A DNA stretch of 39,416 nt from Loigolactobacillus backii (lineage in GTDB: Bacteria > Bacillota > Bacilli > Lactobacillales > Lactobacillaceae). A program made the translations under genes and the position numbers. The stretch spans positions 1 through 39,416 of the forward strand of contig NZ_RHNQ01000019.1 of the NCBI RefSeq assembly GCF_003946275.1, given 5' to 3'. Within the stretch, counting starts at the first letter, position 1. Each line of letters begins with the position of its first letter. The notes beneath the pieces are model-generated. The model was not told the DNA's origin. It did not search any database and saw nothing but the letters and a program-made list of their open reading frames with translations. This document shows, piece by piece, positions 1 through 9,102 of the stretch.

Positions 1-104
1 GGTCCGAAGAACGGTTAAAAAAAGACCCTACACATTTGATTTGTCGAAACTTTGTTCAGTTTTCAAAGGTCTACTTCGTTGGATCATTGTCAGCGACAAC
101 TCAA
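1..104 (-). other. Leader of an rRNA operon; 16S gene expected left of the window
   Basis: Read on the minus strand, 46-68 gives CTTTGAAAACTGAACAAAG, the boxA-like antitermination motif that precedes 16S rRNA genes in Bacilli. The leader then runs leftward to the window edge, towards a T-rich stretch at 17-23. Three strong promoters lie immediately upstream. No 16S sequence is inside the window, so the gene itself is inferred. A 61-codon open frame on the plus strand (52-237) overlaps the promoters and is not considered a gene. Confidence 0.75.
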
Positions 105-106
105 TC

Positions 107-136
107 AGTATAGCAGATTAAGCGGATGCTTGTCAA
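107..136 (-). promoter_or_regulatory. rrn promoter, proximal of three
   Basis: On the minus strand, -35 TTGACA (131-136) and -10 TATACT (107-112) are separated by 18 bp. The -10 is preceded by TGC, an extended -10. It is the closest of the three promoters to the rRNA leader and matches the consensus almost perfectly, as expected for stable-RNA promoters. Confidence 0.8.
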
Positions 137-196
137 GCAGTAATTTGAATTTTTATTCAATCAATATTCAAGCTTGCTTAACGCGACAACTTTTAC

Positions 197-225
197 AGTT
201 TAGCAAGAATCTAATTTGTTGTCAA
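197..225 (-). promoter_or_regulatory. rrn promoter, middle
   Basis: On the minus strand, -35 TTGACA (220-225) and -10 TAAACT (197-202) have an exact 17-bp spacer. It lies about 90 bp upstream of the proximal promoter and in the same direction. Confidence 0.8.
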
Positions 226-281
226 GAACTTCTTTAACCTGATTAATTGGTCAATCCGGTTAATCGCTGACAACAAATAAT

Positions 282-310
282 ACTATACCAACATTGCACT
301 ACATCGTCAA
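282..310 (-). promoter_or_regulatory. rrn promoter, distal
   Basis: On the minus strand, -35 TTGACG (305-310) and -10 TATAGT (282-287) have a 17-bp spacer. The sequence further upstream (311-360) is AT-rich and could serve as an UP element. Regular spacing of about 85-90 bp between the three promoters supports a tandem rrn promoter array. Confidence 0.7.
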
Positions 311-487
311 CAGAAATCTCGAAATTTAATGAGATATTTTCTATACCCGAACATTCCCAAAGCATTAAGCTTAATAATGATGGATTAATACTCACAATAT
401 CAGGGCCAATCAGCCGAATATTCAGCCAAAAATCGTTTAATTATACAATCCCATATCTACCTTAATTTTCTTGAACTTGATCGTAAA

Positions 488-667
488 CAAAAAAGGCTGG
501 GACAAAAGTCCCTGGCCTCTTCTTGTTTCCGATCATTATTCTAGAACGTGCGCCAAAAGTCTGAGTTCGTATGCCTAACTACAACTAATCCAACAGCTAT
601 AGGGACGGTTATTGGATTAGCTTACGTTACGCAGTGAACCCAAAACTGACTTTTGCCCCACCTTTTT
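488..667 (-). repeat. Family 1 intergenic repeat, copy 1 (with terminator)
   Basis: This 180-bp element abuts the ltaS stop codon and reads in the direction of ltaS. Blocks shared with other copies include GGGTTCAC-type arms, CCAATAACC..GGTTATTGG-type arms, and TTCTAGAACGTGCGCCAAAAG. The outer end (489-520) is a hairpin, AGGCTGGGAC / GTCCCTGGCCT with an AAAA loop, followed on the minus strand by a T-run. It is therefore a likely ltaS terminator. Confidence 0.85.
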
Positions 668-2746
668 TTACTTACTAGACTTCAATTCTGGTGCATCCGT
701 TTGGTAATCACTCATGGTCGATTTACCATTATTCTTTGCCTTAACACTAGTTGGATCATCTTTTTCAGCTTTCTTAAGCTTCTTCACTCCAACTGATTCC
801 TTATAATTAAAGTCACTCTTAATAACTTTTTTGAAACCTTTTGGCTGATAGAAACGTAGTAAATCACCATTCACCACTTTATCGGATGCTGATAATTCTG
901 TTGTCACATGATTCTGTAAATTATCAACAGCAACTTTCTGCTTTGCCGACAAATGCTTAAGCTCTTTACCGGTTTGCGAATCATAAACATCCCCACCATA
1001 CTTAGTATAAGTCGGCGAAACAAAGTCACCATTTCGGAAAGCCACTGTCTGATTACGGTTTGGTGCCAACAAATCCTGCCCAAATTGAATAGTATCCTGA
1101 TTCTTCACACCCAATAAATTCAAAATTGTTGGTAATACGTCAATTTCACCACCATAAGTATGGTTAATTCCACCTTTAAGTCCTGGCATATGGATCATGA
1201 ACGGAACCTTTTGGAAGTTGGCTAAATCATAATTAGTAACCTTCTTCTTGCCTAACAACTTGGCAATTGCCGGTTTATGGTTATTTGATATTCCGTAATG
1301 ATCACCATACATAACAATCATACTATTTTTGTCTAAACCGGTTTTCTTTAGATAACTCATAAATTCACCAACCGACTGATCTAGATAGTGTGCCGTCTGC
1401 GCGTAAGGATCAACTGTTGAATCACCCGTATCAAAAGCATCAATACTCTTATTCTTACTGTCAAGAATATAAGGGTAATGGTTAGTTACGGTTATCAGCT
1501 TAGCGTAAAACGGTTGTGGTAACTGCTGAATATACTGAGCAGAATCCCGCAAGAAAATCTTATCCTTCATCCCATAACCGACATTATACTTTGCCTTATC
1601 GGCGTTTTTATAATAGTCCTTACTAAAGAAATAGTCATAGCCCCAAGATTTATAAGCATTGTCACGATTCCAGAAACTAGGCACATCCCCGTGAAAAGAG
1701 GCAGTCGTGTAACCCTTTTGATCTAAAATTGCTGGTGCGGCCTGGAAAGTATTAGTTGTTCCATCCGTAACCATGGCCGCTCCTTCAGGTAAACCAAACA
1801 AACTATTTTCTAGCATTAATTCAGCGTCGGCCGTTTTACCCTGACCAACCTGATTATAAAAATTATCAAAACTCAACGTATCGTTTTCGTGGTACAGCTT
1901 ATCAATATTTGGCATAATCTCTTGCCCGTTAACTTTATAATCGATCATAAATTGTTGCAGGCTCTCCAAGTGAATCACAAAAACATTCTTTCCCTTGGCC
2001 ACACCACTGTACTGAATATTAGGAGAAATACGATTCTTTTTTAAATAATTTTGAACGCTAGCCAAATCAGAACTATTGGCATTGGCCTTAGTCGTATTAT
2101 TCTTAGTTGTTTTAACACCATCGTAAACCGTATAAGCTTCCAAGCCTAAATACTTGACGATGTAATTATTATCGAATGTTCGTGTTAACAAACCAGACCG
2201 ATCACTTTCCGCCAAACTTAAGTTAGCACCAAATAAAACAACGGCTAAAGCACTAATTGTGGCGGCATAACGAAGTTTAAATGGATTAGTGTCCATCTTA
2301 ATCCATTTGAACGCAACAAAGATAATCAGTAATGCGACGTCTAAAAAGACGAGAAAATCGGTGGGCTTTAAAATACCGGCAATACTCTTACTTAGATTGG
2401 TAGAAACTGAACTTGATCCTTTCATCAAATTAAACGCCAGGAAATCAGAAAATTCCCGGTAATATAAAATATTGGAAAACAACCAAGTTGAAAGGATTGC
2501 ATCAATCCCAATCATAAACCAGTAAGACTTACGACCGCGCATGTATAGCGCTAGGCCGAAAAGTAGAATTGCAAAGGGTAATGGATTAAGCGCAAGCAGT
2601 AGTTCCTGCATACTCCCTTTTACACCCAAATTAAATTTAGTTCTATATGCAATATATGATTTCACACTAAATAGTAATACTGCGAGGATAAAGAAGCCTA
2701 ACCTCGAATTTAATCCAAGGCGTACTTTCTTTACTACTTGCCTCAT
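668..2746 (-). CDS. ltaS: Lipoteichoic acid synthase (LtaS family)
   Basis: Polymerises the glycerol-phosphate chain of lipoteichoic acid on the outer membrane face, using phosphatidylglycerol as donor. The 692-residue protein has about five N-terminal membrane segments (roughly 15-35, 47-68, 75-95, 130-148, 160-178). An extracellular sulfatase-fold domain follows from about residue 250. Active-site signatures are visible: the metal ligand in HLES (E261), the nucleophile in GQGKTADAE (T305), and MYGDHYG (D482, H483). The last 40 residues are charged and low-complexity. A typical LtaS is about 640-720 residues. The ATG start has only a G-rich, weak ribosome binding site. The stop codon touches a family 1 repeat. 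The neighbouring glycolipid operon makes the anchor on which this enzyme would build. Whether it is the main synthase or a paralogue cannot be told here. Confidence 0.92.
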   Translation of the reverse strand: MRQVVKKVRLGLNSRLGFFILAVLLFSVKSYIAYRTKFNLGVKGSMQELLLALNPLPFAILLFGLALYMRGRKSYWFMIGIDAILSTWLFSNILYYREFSDFLAFNLMKGSSSVSTNLSKSIAGILKPTDFLVFLDVALLIIFVAFKWIKMDTNPFKLRYAATISALAVVLFGANLSLAESDRSGLLTRTFDNNYIVKYLGLEAYTVYDGVKTTKNNTTKANANSSDLASVQNYLKKNRISPNIQYSGVAKGKNVFVIHLESLQQFMIDYKVNGQEIMPNIDKLYHENDTLSFDNFYNQVGQGKTADAELMLENSLFGLPEGAAMVTDGTTNTFQAAPAILDQKGYTTASFHGDVPSFWNRDNAYKSWGYDYFFSKDYYKNADKAKYNVGYGMKDKIFLRDSAQYIQQLPQPFYAKLITVTNHYPYILDSKNKSIDAFDTGDSTVDPYAQTAHYLDQSVGEFMSYLKKTGLDKNSMIVMYGDHYGISNNHKPAIAKLLGKKKVTNYDLANFQKVPFMIHMPGLKGGINHTYGGEIDVLPTILNLLGVKNQDTIQFGQDLLAPNRNQTVAFRNGDFVSPTYTKYGGDVYDSQTGKELKHLSAKQKVAVDNLQNHVTTELSASDKVVNGDLLRFYQPKGFKKVIKSDFNYKESVGVKKLKKAEKDDPTSVKAKNNGKSTMSDYQTDAPELKSSK

Positions 2747-3021
2747 AAGAATTTGCCCCCGTCAAAATAGATTTATCTGAACTCAAGTCTCCTAAATCAT
2801 ACTGGATTTCTTTCTGAAAAACAATTGTCCCTGCTAAGCTTCACAAAATATTTACTTTTAGTCGCAACTAATATAATCAAAGTAGGACCCAATTTCATTA
2901 ATAATAACCAGTTCCGAACCACTCTAGTACAAAATATTTATTAATACGTTCCGAATATAAAAGTATCGCCAAAGAGAATACTCTTCAGCGATAAGGTGAT
3001 GGCCTATTATGATCAAAAGAA

Positions 3022-3258
3022 CTAGTCGTCTAAGAGATCAAAAATCTCTATTGCAATTAAATCAATGTCATCAAACTGGAATTTCTGGTGTTGCGCCAGT
3101 TCTTCCAGCTCATAAGTTTCGGTTTTCGGATCATAGGTAACTAATCCTCGTTCCGCACCGTCCTTTTCAAAACGGCGTGTCTGTTCTTCATTGTCACTAG
3201 CATCTTCTTGCATTGCTGCCAAGCGATGAATAATGGCAACTAATTGTGAGCTTTTCAT
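3022..3258 (-). CDS. YkuJ-like small protein
   Basis: A 78-residue acidic protein whose length and layout match the YkuJ family of Bacillus. It has an N-terminal helix (SQLVAIIHRLAAMQE), a central strand region with F-K-G-type charge alternation, and a C-terminal FDDIDLIAIEIFDLL segment like FDNIDMVSIEIFELL of YkuJ. The function is unknown; no catalytic motif, signal peptide or membrane segment is seen. The start is ATG with GAGTCTCGCT-type weak spacing upstream. It stands between ltaS and the laf operon with gaps of 275 and 132 bp, so it is probably transcribed alone. The family assignment is by remembered similarity. Confidence 0.7.
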   Translation of the reverse strand: MKSSQLVAIIHRLAAMQEDASDNEEQTRRFEKDGAERGLVTYDPKTETYELEELAQHQKFQFDDIDLIAIEIFDLLDD

Positions 3259-3390
3259 AGCGAGACTCCCTTCATCCAGTCTTCAACATATAATCATACC
3301 AGAAAAAAGTAAAAAAGGGACTTTTTCCCACTGACTTATTTTAATTTTAATCTAAAACTTGGTCAATTGGCCAATTAAATCCGTTAAAAT

Positions 3391-4419
3391 TTAAGTTTGA
3401 TCTTTAAGTTCTACCACCTTGTCAGGTTTAACGACCATGGCAAACATGCCAATAAACATTCCTAAATAATACGTCATTACACGCCATAATATCATTGCTA
3501 ACACCAGTTTGCTATTGGAAGTTATAAACGTCGCAAAGAGTGCCTTAAAACTCAATTCAGCACCGCCTGAGCCACCTGGAATTGGAAACAATGAAATAAT
3601 CATGACAATCATAATGTGCATCACTAAAACTTCAAAAAAGTTTGTCTTATTTAGCCCTAACGATAGCAAAACAAAGTACGGCACACTGTAATAAAAGATT
3701 AGCTGAATAAAAGTCAACAAACTTGCAACAACGATTGTCTTAGTATCGCGCTTAATTCGCAGACTTTCAGCATAAAAATTATCAATTTTATGATCCAATT
3801 GTTCCTTAATTTTGGCCACACGCTCGGCCTTCATAAATAATTTAAGCGGCCGTAAACACAAATGAACTAATTTTTTTGTAAAATTATACCAATACATCAC
3901 CATTAATAAACCAGCAATAACCGTTAAATGCATAATAAATCCAAAAACAACTAGCCACGCCAAATAAGTGAATTTGGCGGCCACCAAGTGAAAACCAAAT
4001 ACTAACGTCAAAATGAAATTAATTAAAACCATCGCCTGAAAGACGACAAACTTCATCAATAAAAGCGAACTGGCCCGACCACCGTCAATCCCCGATTGCA
4101 TTAAAGCAACCAGTTGGGCGGGCTGACCGCCTGAAGAAAAAGGTGTAATTGAGTTAAATAATTGTTCAACCAATGGTATCCGTAAAGCATTTTTGAGCGA
4201 AAATTTTTCTACTCTTTTTTTTAGTAAAACCTTAACAACAAAGGCCTCAAATAGCCAATACAATCCCATGCACAAAGCCGCGACACCTAGCCACCAAAAA
4301 TTGAGGTGGGTTAAATCGTGGGTTAGTTGTTGCAAATTAGTCGCCCGTAATTCGTACCAAAAAATTCCGATACCTAAAGCAAGCATTGCAACTAAAGCCG
4401 CAATGTTTCGCCGACTCAT
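3391..4419 (-). CDS. Flippase-like integral membrane protein (LPG synthase TM-domain family, LafC-type)
   Basis: A 342-residue multi-pass membrane protein of the UPF0104 / lysylphosphatidylglycerol synthase transmembrane family. About eight hydrophobic segments are visible. The family motif around PFSSGGQPAQ (residues about 98-107) and the later FPIPGGSGGAE (about 283-293) are both present. It lacks the soluble MprF aminoacyl-transferase domain, so it is not an MprF. Its ATG overlaps the stop of lafB by four bases (ATGA), showing translational coupling. It is the last gene of the laf operon. In other Firmicutes a homologue commonly follows the glycolipid glycosyltransferases. A role in moving or organising glycolipid across the membrane is inference. 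Confidence 0.85.
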   Translation of the reverse strand: MSRRNIAALVAMLALGIGIFWYELRATNLQQLTHDLTHLNFWWLGVAALCMGLYWLFEAFVVKVLLKKRVEKFSLKNALRIPLVEQLFNSITPFSSGGQPAQLVALMQSGIDGGRASSLLLMKFVVFQAMVLINFILTLVFGFHLVAAKFTYLAWLVVFGFIMHLTVIAGLLMVMYWYNFTKKLVHLCLRPLKLFMKAERVAKIKEQLDHKIDNFYAESLRIKRDTKTIVVASLLTFIQLIFYYSVPYFVLLSLGLNKTNFFEVLVMHIMIVMIISLFPIPGGSGGAELSFKALFATFITSNSKLVLAMILWRVMTYYLGMFIGMFAMVVKPDKVVELKDQT

Positions 4420-5444
4420 CGCTTACCTTCTTCGGCTTGCTTTAAGTAAAAATCATGCCAAATCCCGGCCAGGCGCTCTTCAGAATAATAGGCGGCCCCT
4501 TCACGCGCGCGTTCAGTCATGTATTCTTGGGCCGCCTGATTTTTTTTCAAAGTAGAAATTTTTTCGTTCATAACGTCAACGTTGGCCGCGGCAACGTAGT
4601 ACCCGGCAATAATTGAACGATATAGGGAAAGATCACGTAACAAGACCGGCGTACCACAGGCAAAGCTTTCTAAAACGGACATGGGAAATAATTCATTATA
4701 TGAAGGTAATAAAAATAAATTACTCAAATTATAGTAATCAACTAACTCTTCGCGGGGAACGATTCCTGGAAAACGTAAATTGGCTGGCGGGTTATCTAAG
4801 ATTTTTTTATACCTAGCATAACCATCCGTCATTTTTCCAAACGAAAAGCCGCCTGCCCAGATAAATTGAACATCAGGATTACGTTTTGCCAGGGAAACAA
4901 AATCGCCAACACCCTTACGCTCTTGAATTTGTCCGGCACCAAAAATTATGAACTTATTTTGTTCTAAGTGATATTGGTTACGTAGATCACTTTTTTCAGT
5001 TGCAGTTTTTTCATAAAATTCCTTTTTTGAAACAAAATTAGGAATATAAGTGATTTTGTTAGCCGGAATATTATACTTCAATAGCTTCGGAATAAAGCTT
5101 GGGTTAACAACAACTATGTGATCCATTCGTTTATAAAAGGCAATCACGTAACGATAGAATAAGCCCTTAAATGGCCGCGGAATTGTTAGGCTTCCTTCTA
5201 AGGTTTCTGGCAAAAAGTGGACGTAACCAATTTTTTGTCCCCGTCGTTTAAAAAAAGTCGACAAAAAAAATTGCGGATCAATCGTATGGTAATGGCTAAT
5301 GTCAGACTTACCATACTGATTAATCGTAATTTTAAACTCACCTTTAAAGCGAGTTTCCAGCAGGCGAATTAATTCTGTATAGGCACTGCCAACACCTTGC
5401 CCCTTCACTTTAGTTGCACTAGAAAACATGTGTATATTTAGCAT
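4416..5444 (-). CDS. lafB: Glycolipid glycosyltransferase, second sugar (LafB/BgsA-like GT4)
   Basis: A 342-residue GT-B fold glycosyltransferase, family 4. Expected to add the second hexose to monoglucosyl-diacylglycerol, giving the diglycosyl lipid anchor of lipoteichoic acid; the sugar (glucose or galactose) cannot be decided from sequence. The N-terminal half carries YHTIDP and GYVHFLPETLEGS. The C-terminal nucleotide-sugar domain has FGAGQIQERKG and the acid motif PMSVLESFACGTPVL (about 255-269). It has no membrane segment and is presumably peripheral on the inner face. It starts 18 bp after lafA and overlaps the flippase-like gene by four bases, so the three form one operon. Confidence 0.85.
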   Translation of the reverse strand: MLNIHMFSSATKVKGQGVGSAYTELIRLLETRFKGEFKITINQYGKSDISHYHTIDPQFFLSTFFKRRGQKIGYVHFLPETLEGSLTIPRPFKGLFYRYVIAFYKRMDHIVVVNPSFIPKLLKYNIPANKITYIPNFVSKKEFYEKTATEKSDLRNQYHLEQNKFIIFGAGQIQERKGVGDFVSLAKRNPDVQFIWAGGFSFGKMTDGYARYKKILDNPPANLRFPGIVPREELVDYYNLSNLFLLPSYNELFPMSVLESFACGTPVLLRDLSLYRSIIAGYYVAAANVDVMNEKISTLKKNQAAQEYMTERAREGAAYYSEERLAGIWHDFYLKQAEEGKR

Positions 5445-5462
5445 AGTTGACTCTCCTAATTT

Positions 5463-6641
5463 TTACTCGCTTATATCGGCTGAATCTTGCTCTAAAGCGC
5501 TATAATAGGCCTGCGAATTTTGATAAAAAGCAACAACTTCGTGTGCAAAATGTTCGGCCGAAATATCATGTAATTTACTTAAACGTGGTTTGGGGTCATT
5601 AAACACATTAGGATGAGCCAAATAGTTAGTTATTTGATGTATCATTTCTGCCTCAGTTGAAAAAGTAGTTCCAATTGCTGGATCATCTAATAAATCAGTT
5701 GTATACGGGCTAACTGCCGCAACACTTTTTAGACCGCTTGCCATTGCCTCAACGTAAGTTAATCCCTGAGATTCGGATTCAGAAGCCGAAACAAATAAAT
5801 CAGCCATGTGGTAATAAGCCGAAACATGATCATTAGGAACCTCACCAGTGAAATAAACGTGCTGCTGTAAACCCAGTTGCTGCGCCTGCTTAGTTAGATC
5901 TTCTCGTGCCGGACCATCGCCAACAATGACCAGTACGGCCTTAGGTTGTTGCCGAAGTATTTTAGGTAAGGCATCGATTACTTCATGAATGTTCTTTTCG
6001 TAAGCAACTCGACTTAAGGACAATAAGATGGGGACTTCTGGTTCAATCCCTAATGACTGTCGCGGGTTGGTTAGAATTGGTTTTTCGTATTTCGAAATAT
6101 CAATTCCAGTTGGAATAATTTTCATTGGAATTTTAACCCCGTAATCACGTAACGTTGCCACGACTCGCGAGCTAGGCGCAATTACCCCGTGCATATTGTG
6201 TAAATAGGCGTGCATTGCTTGCTTAACGTGATACGGTCGCAATAGCTTACCATTCAAAATATAGTGTAGGTAGTCCTGATACATGGTGTGATAAGTATGA
6301 ACGCAAGGAATTTTTAAATTTTTGGCAACAAATTTGCCAATGTAACCCATTGAAAATTCAGTTTGCGTATGAACAATATCTAGGTCTAAGTCACGAGCAA
6401 CCTGATAGGCGTGAAATAGTCCCCGAACCGCAATCCGTCGGTCAGTGAACGAAACAAAGGGAACACTAGGAAAACGAAAAATATTGGGTTCAAATTCATC
6501 TTTATCCACGTGCGGGTCCGTTGTTGTAAAAATATAAACCGAATGTCCTTCACGTTCTAATTCCTCTTTTAACGTCCTAATAGAGGTTGCAACCCCACTC
6601 ACCTGAGGAAAGTAGGTATCAGTAAATAATCCAATATTCAC
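5463..6641 (-). CDS. lafA: 1,2-diacylglycerol 3-alpha-glucosyltransferase (LafA/BgsB-like GT4)
   Basis: A 392-residue GT4 enzyme expected to transfer glucose from UDP-glucose to diacylglycerol at the cytoplasmic membrane face. The N-terminal signature NIGLFTDTYFPQVSGVATS is characteristic of this diacylglycerol glucosyltransferase group. Further signs are HTQTEFSMG, HTYHTMYQDYLHY, and the C-terminal donor-site motif SESQGLTYVEAMASG (about 288-302). The start is GTG, with AGGAGG ten bases upstream. The promoter at 6677-6705 is close to consensus. As first gene of lafA-lafB-flippase it commits lipid to the glycolipid anchor; galU at 24212-25099 could supply its UDP-glucose. Confidence 0.88.
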   Translation of the reverse strand: MNIGLFTDTYFPQVSGVATSIRTLKEELEREGHSVYIFTTTDPHVDKDEFEPNIFRFPSVPFVSFTDRRIAVRGLFHAYQVARDLDLDIVHTQTEFSMGYIGKFVAKNLKIPCVHTYHTMYQDYLHYILNGKLLRPYHVKQAMHAYLHNMHGVIAPSSRVVATLRDYGVKIPMKIIPTGIDISKYEKPILTNPRQSLGIEPEVPILLSLSRVAYEKNIHEVIDALPKILRQQPKAVLVIVGDGPAREDLTKQAQQLGLQQHVYFTGEVPNDHVSAYYHMADLFVSASESESQGLTYVEAMASGLKSVAAVSPYTTDLLDDPAIGTTFSTEAEMIHQITNYLAHPNVFNDPKPRLSKLHDISAEHFAHEVVAFYQNSQAYYSALEQDSADISE

Positions 6642-6676
6642 GTGTGGTTGTCCTCCTTTGTCTTTTAATTAATCTA

Positions 6677-6705
6677 ATTATAGTGGGAAGCATACTTAAG
6701 CGCAA
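6677..6705 (-). promoter_or_regulatory. Promoter of the laf operon
   Basis: On the minus strand, -35 TTGCGC (6700-6705) and -10 TATAAT (6677-6682) have a 17-bp spacer. The -10 is about 35 bp upstream of the GTG start of lafA. Confidence 0.7.
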
Positions 6706-6814
6706 ATGCCATCATTTAGCATAACGAAAACACCGGTAAAATAAATCACTCCAAAGTCTGATTTTCACGACCAACTATAGTCACTAGCCTACACTTTTCT
6801 TTAACTCACTGCAT

Positions 6815-6855
6815 AAAAAATGGTAAGAAATCAATTCGATTTCTTACCATTTTGA
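6815..6855 (-). terminator. Terminator of ptsHI
   Basis: A perfect 16-bp stem, AAAATGGTAAGAAATC (6817-6832) with its complement at 6838-6853, and a 5-base loop. On the minus strand it ends in a run of six T. It lies 10 bp after the ptsI stop. Confidence 0.9.
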
Positions 6856-6862
6856 ATTTCAT

Positions 6863-8587
6863 CTATTGATTTGTTGCTTTTTTTACTAGATTAATGACAT
6901 CTTCATTGGTTTCTGCTTCAGTCACTGCTTGATCGGCAATTTTCTTCATATCAGCAGTGTCTAACCGCCGCATCAAACTGCGAATCTTCAGGATCGAAGT
7001 AGCACTCATTGAATATTCATCTAGGCCAAGGCCAAGTAAAACTGGAACCATAATTGGATCACCAGCAGCTTCACCACACATACCAGCCCACTTACCTTCC
7101 TTATGTGCAGCATCAATCGTCCGCTTAACTAAGCGTAAAATTGATGGATTATAAGGTTGGTATAGGTAAGAAACATGCTCATTGCCACGATCAGCGGCCA
7201 TGGAATACTGGATTAAATCGTTAGTTCCAATACTGAAGAAATCAGCGTATTTAGCTAATTTATCGGCAATTACCGCTGCTGCAGGGATCTCCATCATCAT
7301 ACCGACTTCAATCTTATCAGCAACAGGTGTACCAGCATCAATTAACTTCTGCCGTTCTTCCTCGTAAATTGCCTTTGCTTGTTTGAATTCATTAACGGTT
7401 GCAATCATTGGGAACATGATGGCTAAGTTACCGTAGTGTGAAGCACGCAACAAAGCACGCAACTGCGTCCGGAAAATGTCTTGGCGATCAAGACTAATCC
7501 GGATAGCACGATAGCCCAAGAATGGGTTCATTTCTTCAGGAAGTGGCAAATAAGATAAATGCTTATCTCCGCCAATATCCATCGTCCGAACAACGACTTG
7601 CTTACCGTTCATTCCTTCAAGAGCAGCCTTATAGGCCTTAAACTGTTCATCCTCAGTTGGTAATTCAGCAGAATCCATATATAAGAATTCTGAGCGGAAC
7701 AAACCAACTGCTTCTGCACCATTATCCACTGCTGCAGGTACATCATTTGGCGTACCGATGTTTGCTGCAGTTATGAAACTCTTACCATCTTTTGTGATGG
7801 TTTTTTCGTTTTTAAGTTTTTCCCATTCAGCCTTTTGAGCAGCAAAATCTTTCGCCGCCTGATCATATTTTTTGACATCGTCAACGCTAGGATCAATAAC
7901 CCCAACACCACCGTTACCATCAACGATAACCATTTGGTCTTCTTTGATCTCACTAGTTGCCTTTTCCGTCCCAACAATCGCTGGAATTTCAAGGGAACGT
8001 GCCATAATTGCTGAATGGCTGGTCCGACCACCAAGATCAGTGATGAATCCTTTAACGTATTTACGGTTTAACTGAGCAGTATCACTTGGTGTAAGATCAT
8101 GCGCAATAATGATGACTTCTTCATCAATTAGCGAAGGATTGGGTAAAGTGACACCTAGTAAATGGCTCATTAATCGCTTTGTAACATCACGAACATCTGC
8201 TGCACGTTCTTGCATGTACGGATTATCCGTCATCGCTTCAAACATTTGAATAAAGTTAGCTGATACGTCACTAAGGACCTGTTCAGCATTAACTTTTTTA
8301 TCCTTAATACCACTTTCAATTGCACCAACAAATTCTGGATCATCCAAAATCATCATGTGTGCATCAAAAACTTGGGCCTCTTCTTCACCCAAGCTTTTAG
8401 CAGCTGTTTCGCGAACTAACTTTAATTCCGCACTAGAAGCAGCGACCGCTTTATGCAAGCGATCAACTTCTGCTTGAACGTCATCAATCGACTTTTTAGA
8501 AAATGATAAATCAGGTTGAACGAGTAAATATGCCTTTGCTCGTGCAATGCCGTCAGATGCAGCAATCCCTTTTAACATTTCCGTCAT
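6863..8587 (-). CDS. ptsI: PTS enzyme I (phosphoenolpyruvate-protein phosphotransferase)
   Basis: Cytoplasmic enzyme that takes phosphate from phosphoenolpyruvate and passes it to HPr, feeding all PTS sugar uptake. 574 residues, the normal length. The order is the N-terminal HPr-binding helical domain, the phosphohistidine domain with [13 protein letters not shown] (active His191), then the PEP-binding barrel with [35 protein letters not shown] and the proton-donor motif [10 protein letters not shown]. The ATG overlaps the ptsH stop by one base (TAATG), so translation is coupled. No unusual features. Confidence 0.98.
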   Translation of the reverse strand: MTEMLKGIAASDGIARAKAYLLVQPDLSFSKKSIDDVQAEVDRLHKAVAASSAELKLVRETAAKSLGEEEAQVFDAHMMILDDPEFVGAIESGIKDKKVNAEQVLSDVSANFIQMFEAMTDNPYMQERAADVRDVTKRLMSHLLGVTLPNPSLIDEEVIIIAHDLTPSDTAQLNRKYVKGFITDLGGRTSHSAIMARSLEIPAIVGTEKATSEIKEDQMVIVDGNGGVGVIDPSVDDVKKYDQAAKDFAAQKAEWEKLKNEKTITKDGKSFITAANIGTPNDVPAAVDNGAEAVGLFRSEFLYMDSAELPTEDEQFKAYKAALEGMNGKQVVVRTMDIGGDKHLSYLPLPEEMNPFLGYRAIRISLDRQDIFRTQLRALLRASHYGNLAIMFPMIATVNEFKQAKAIYEEERQKLIDAGTPVADKIEVGMMMEIPAAAVIADKLAKYADFFSIGTNDLIQYSMAADRGNEHVSYLYQPYNPSILRLVKRTIDAAHKEGKWAGMCGEAAGDPIMVPVLLGLGLDEYSMSATSILKIRSLMRRLDTADMKKIADQAVTEAETNEDVINLVKKATNQ

Positions 8588-8853
8588 TAGTCTGCGAGTC
8601 CTTCTTTCTTCATTGTATCAGCAACTGCGTTAATTGCGTCTGCTTCATCAGCACCTTCAGCAGAAATTGATACATCAGCACCTTGGCCAACACCAAGCGA
8701 CATGACACCCATAATTGACTTTAAGTTAACAGACTTGCCCTTATATTCAAGGTTAACATCTGAATTAAACTTACTAGCAGCCTGTACTAATAATGTAGCA
8801 GGACGTGCGTGAATACCTGTTTCTGCAATAATATGAAAATCGCGTTTTTCCAT
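8587..8853 (-). CDS. ptsH: Phosphocarrier protein HPr
   Basis: An 88-residue phosphocarrier. Both regulatory sites are present: His15 in [10 protein letters not shown], phosphorylated by enzyme I, and Ser46 in [11 protein letters not shown], the HPr kinase site. Ser46 implies CcpA-type catabolite repression in this organism, although hprK and ccpA are not in the window. It starts with ATG after GAAGGAG and is first gene of ptsH-ptsI. Confidence 0.98.
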   Translation of the reverse strand: MEKRDFHIIAETGIHARPATLLVQAASKFNSDVNLEYKGKSVNLKSIMGVMSLGVGQGADVSISAEGADEADAINAVADTMKKEGLAD

Positions 8854-8963
8854 AACTAATCATACTCCTTCAACTTATATATTAAGATATGTTAGGGCTT
8901 TCCCTTTTTGGTACCCTAAGGCGAAACGACATTTCAATCACTCGATTGTCCTTTCACTGTTAA

Positions 8964-8992
8964 ACATTACCATTTTTTTTACAGTTCGACAA
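8964..8992 (-). promoter_or_regulatory. Probable ptsHI promoter
   Basis: On the minus strand, -35 TTGTCG (8987-8992), a 17-bp spacer, and -10 TAATGT (8964-8969), preceded by TGG as an extended -10. It is about 110 bp upstream of the ptsH ATG, leaving a leader of about 100 nt. This is the best of several candidates in an AT-rich region. Confidence 0.5.
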
Positions 8993-9078
8993 CCACTTTG
9001 CGACCGTTTTCTTTAGTATTTTCAATGTTTAATAAAAATTTAGCAATCGTTTTCGCCGTTTCAATGGTATATACCGTT

Positions 9079-9092
9079 TGTTAGCGTTTTCT
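9079..9092. promoter_or_regulatory. Possible cre (CcpA) site
   Basis: TGTTAGCGTTTTCT matches the cre consensus TGWAARCGYTWNCW at all but one specified position. It lies about 90 bp upstream of the predicted ptsHI promoter, just past the stop of the 63-residue gene. The placement is plausible for an upstream activating site, but such matches also occur by chance in AT-rich DNA. Confidence 0.3.
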
Positions 9093-9102
9093 TACTAAAT
9101 TA

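Noticed and set aside
52-237. 61-codon open frame on the plus strand at the left edge
   Set aside because: It overlaps two rrn promoters and the rRNA leader on the other strand, has no ribosome binding site, and has low-complexity composition.
3340-3390. TTGGTCAATTGGCCAA near the end of the laf operon as a terminator
   Set aside because: The stem is short and AT-rich with no proper T-run; it could not be supported with confidence.
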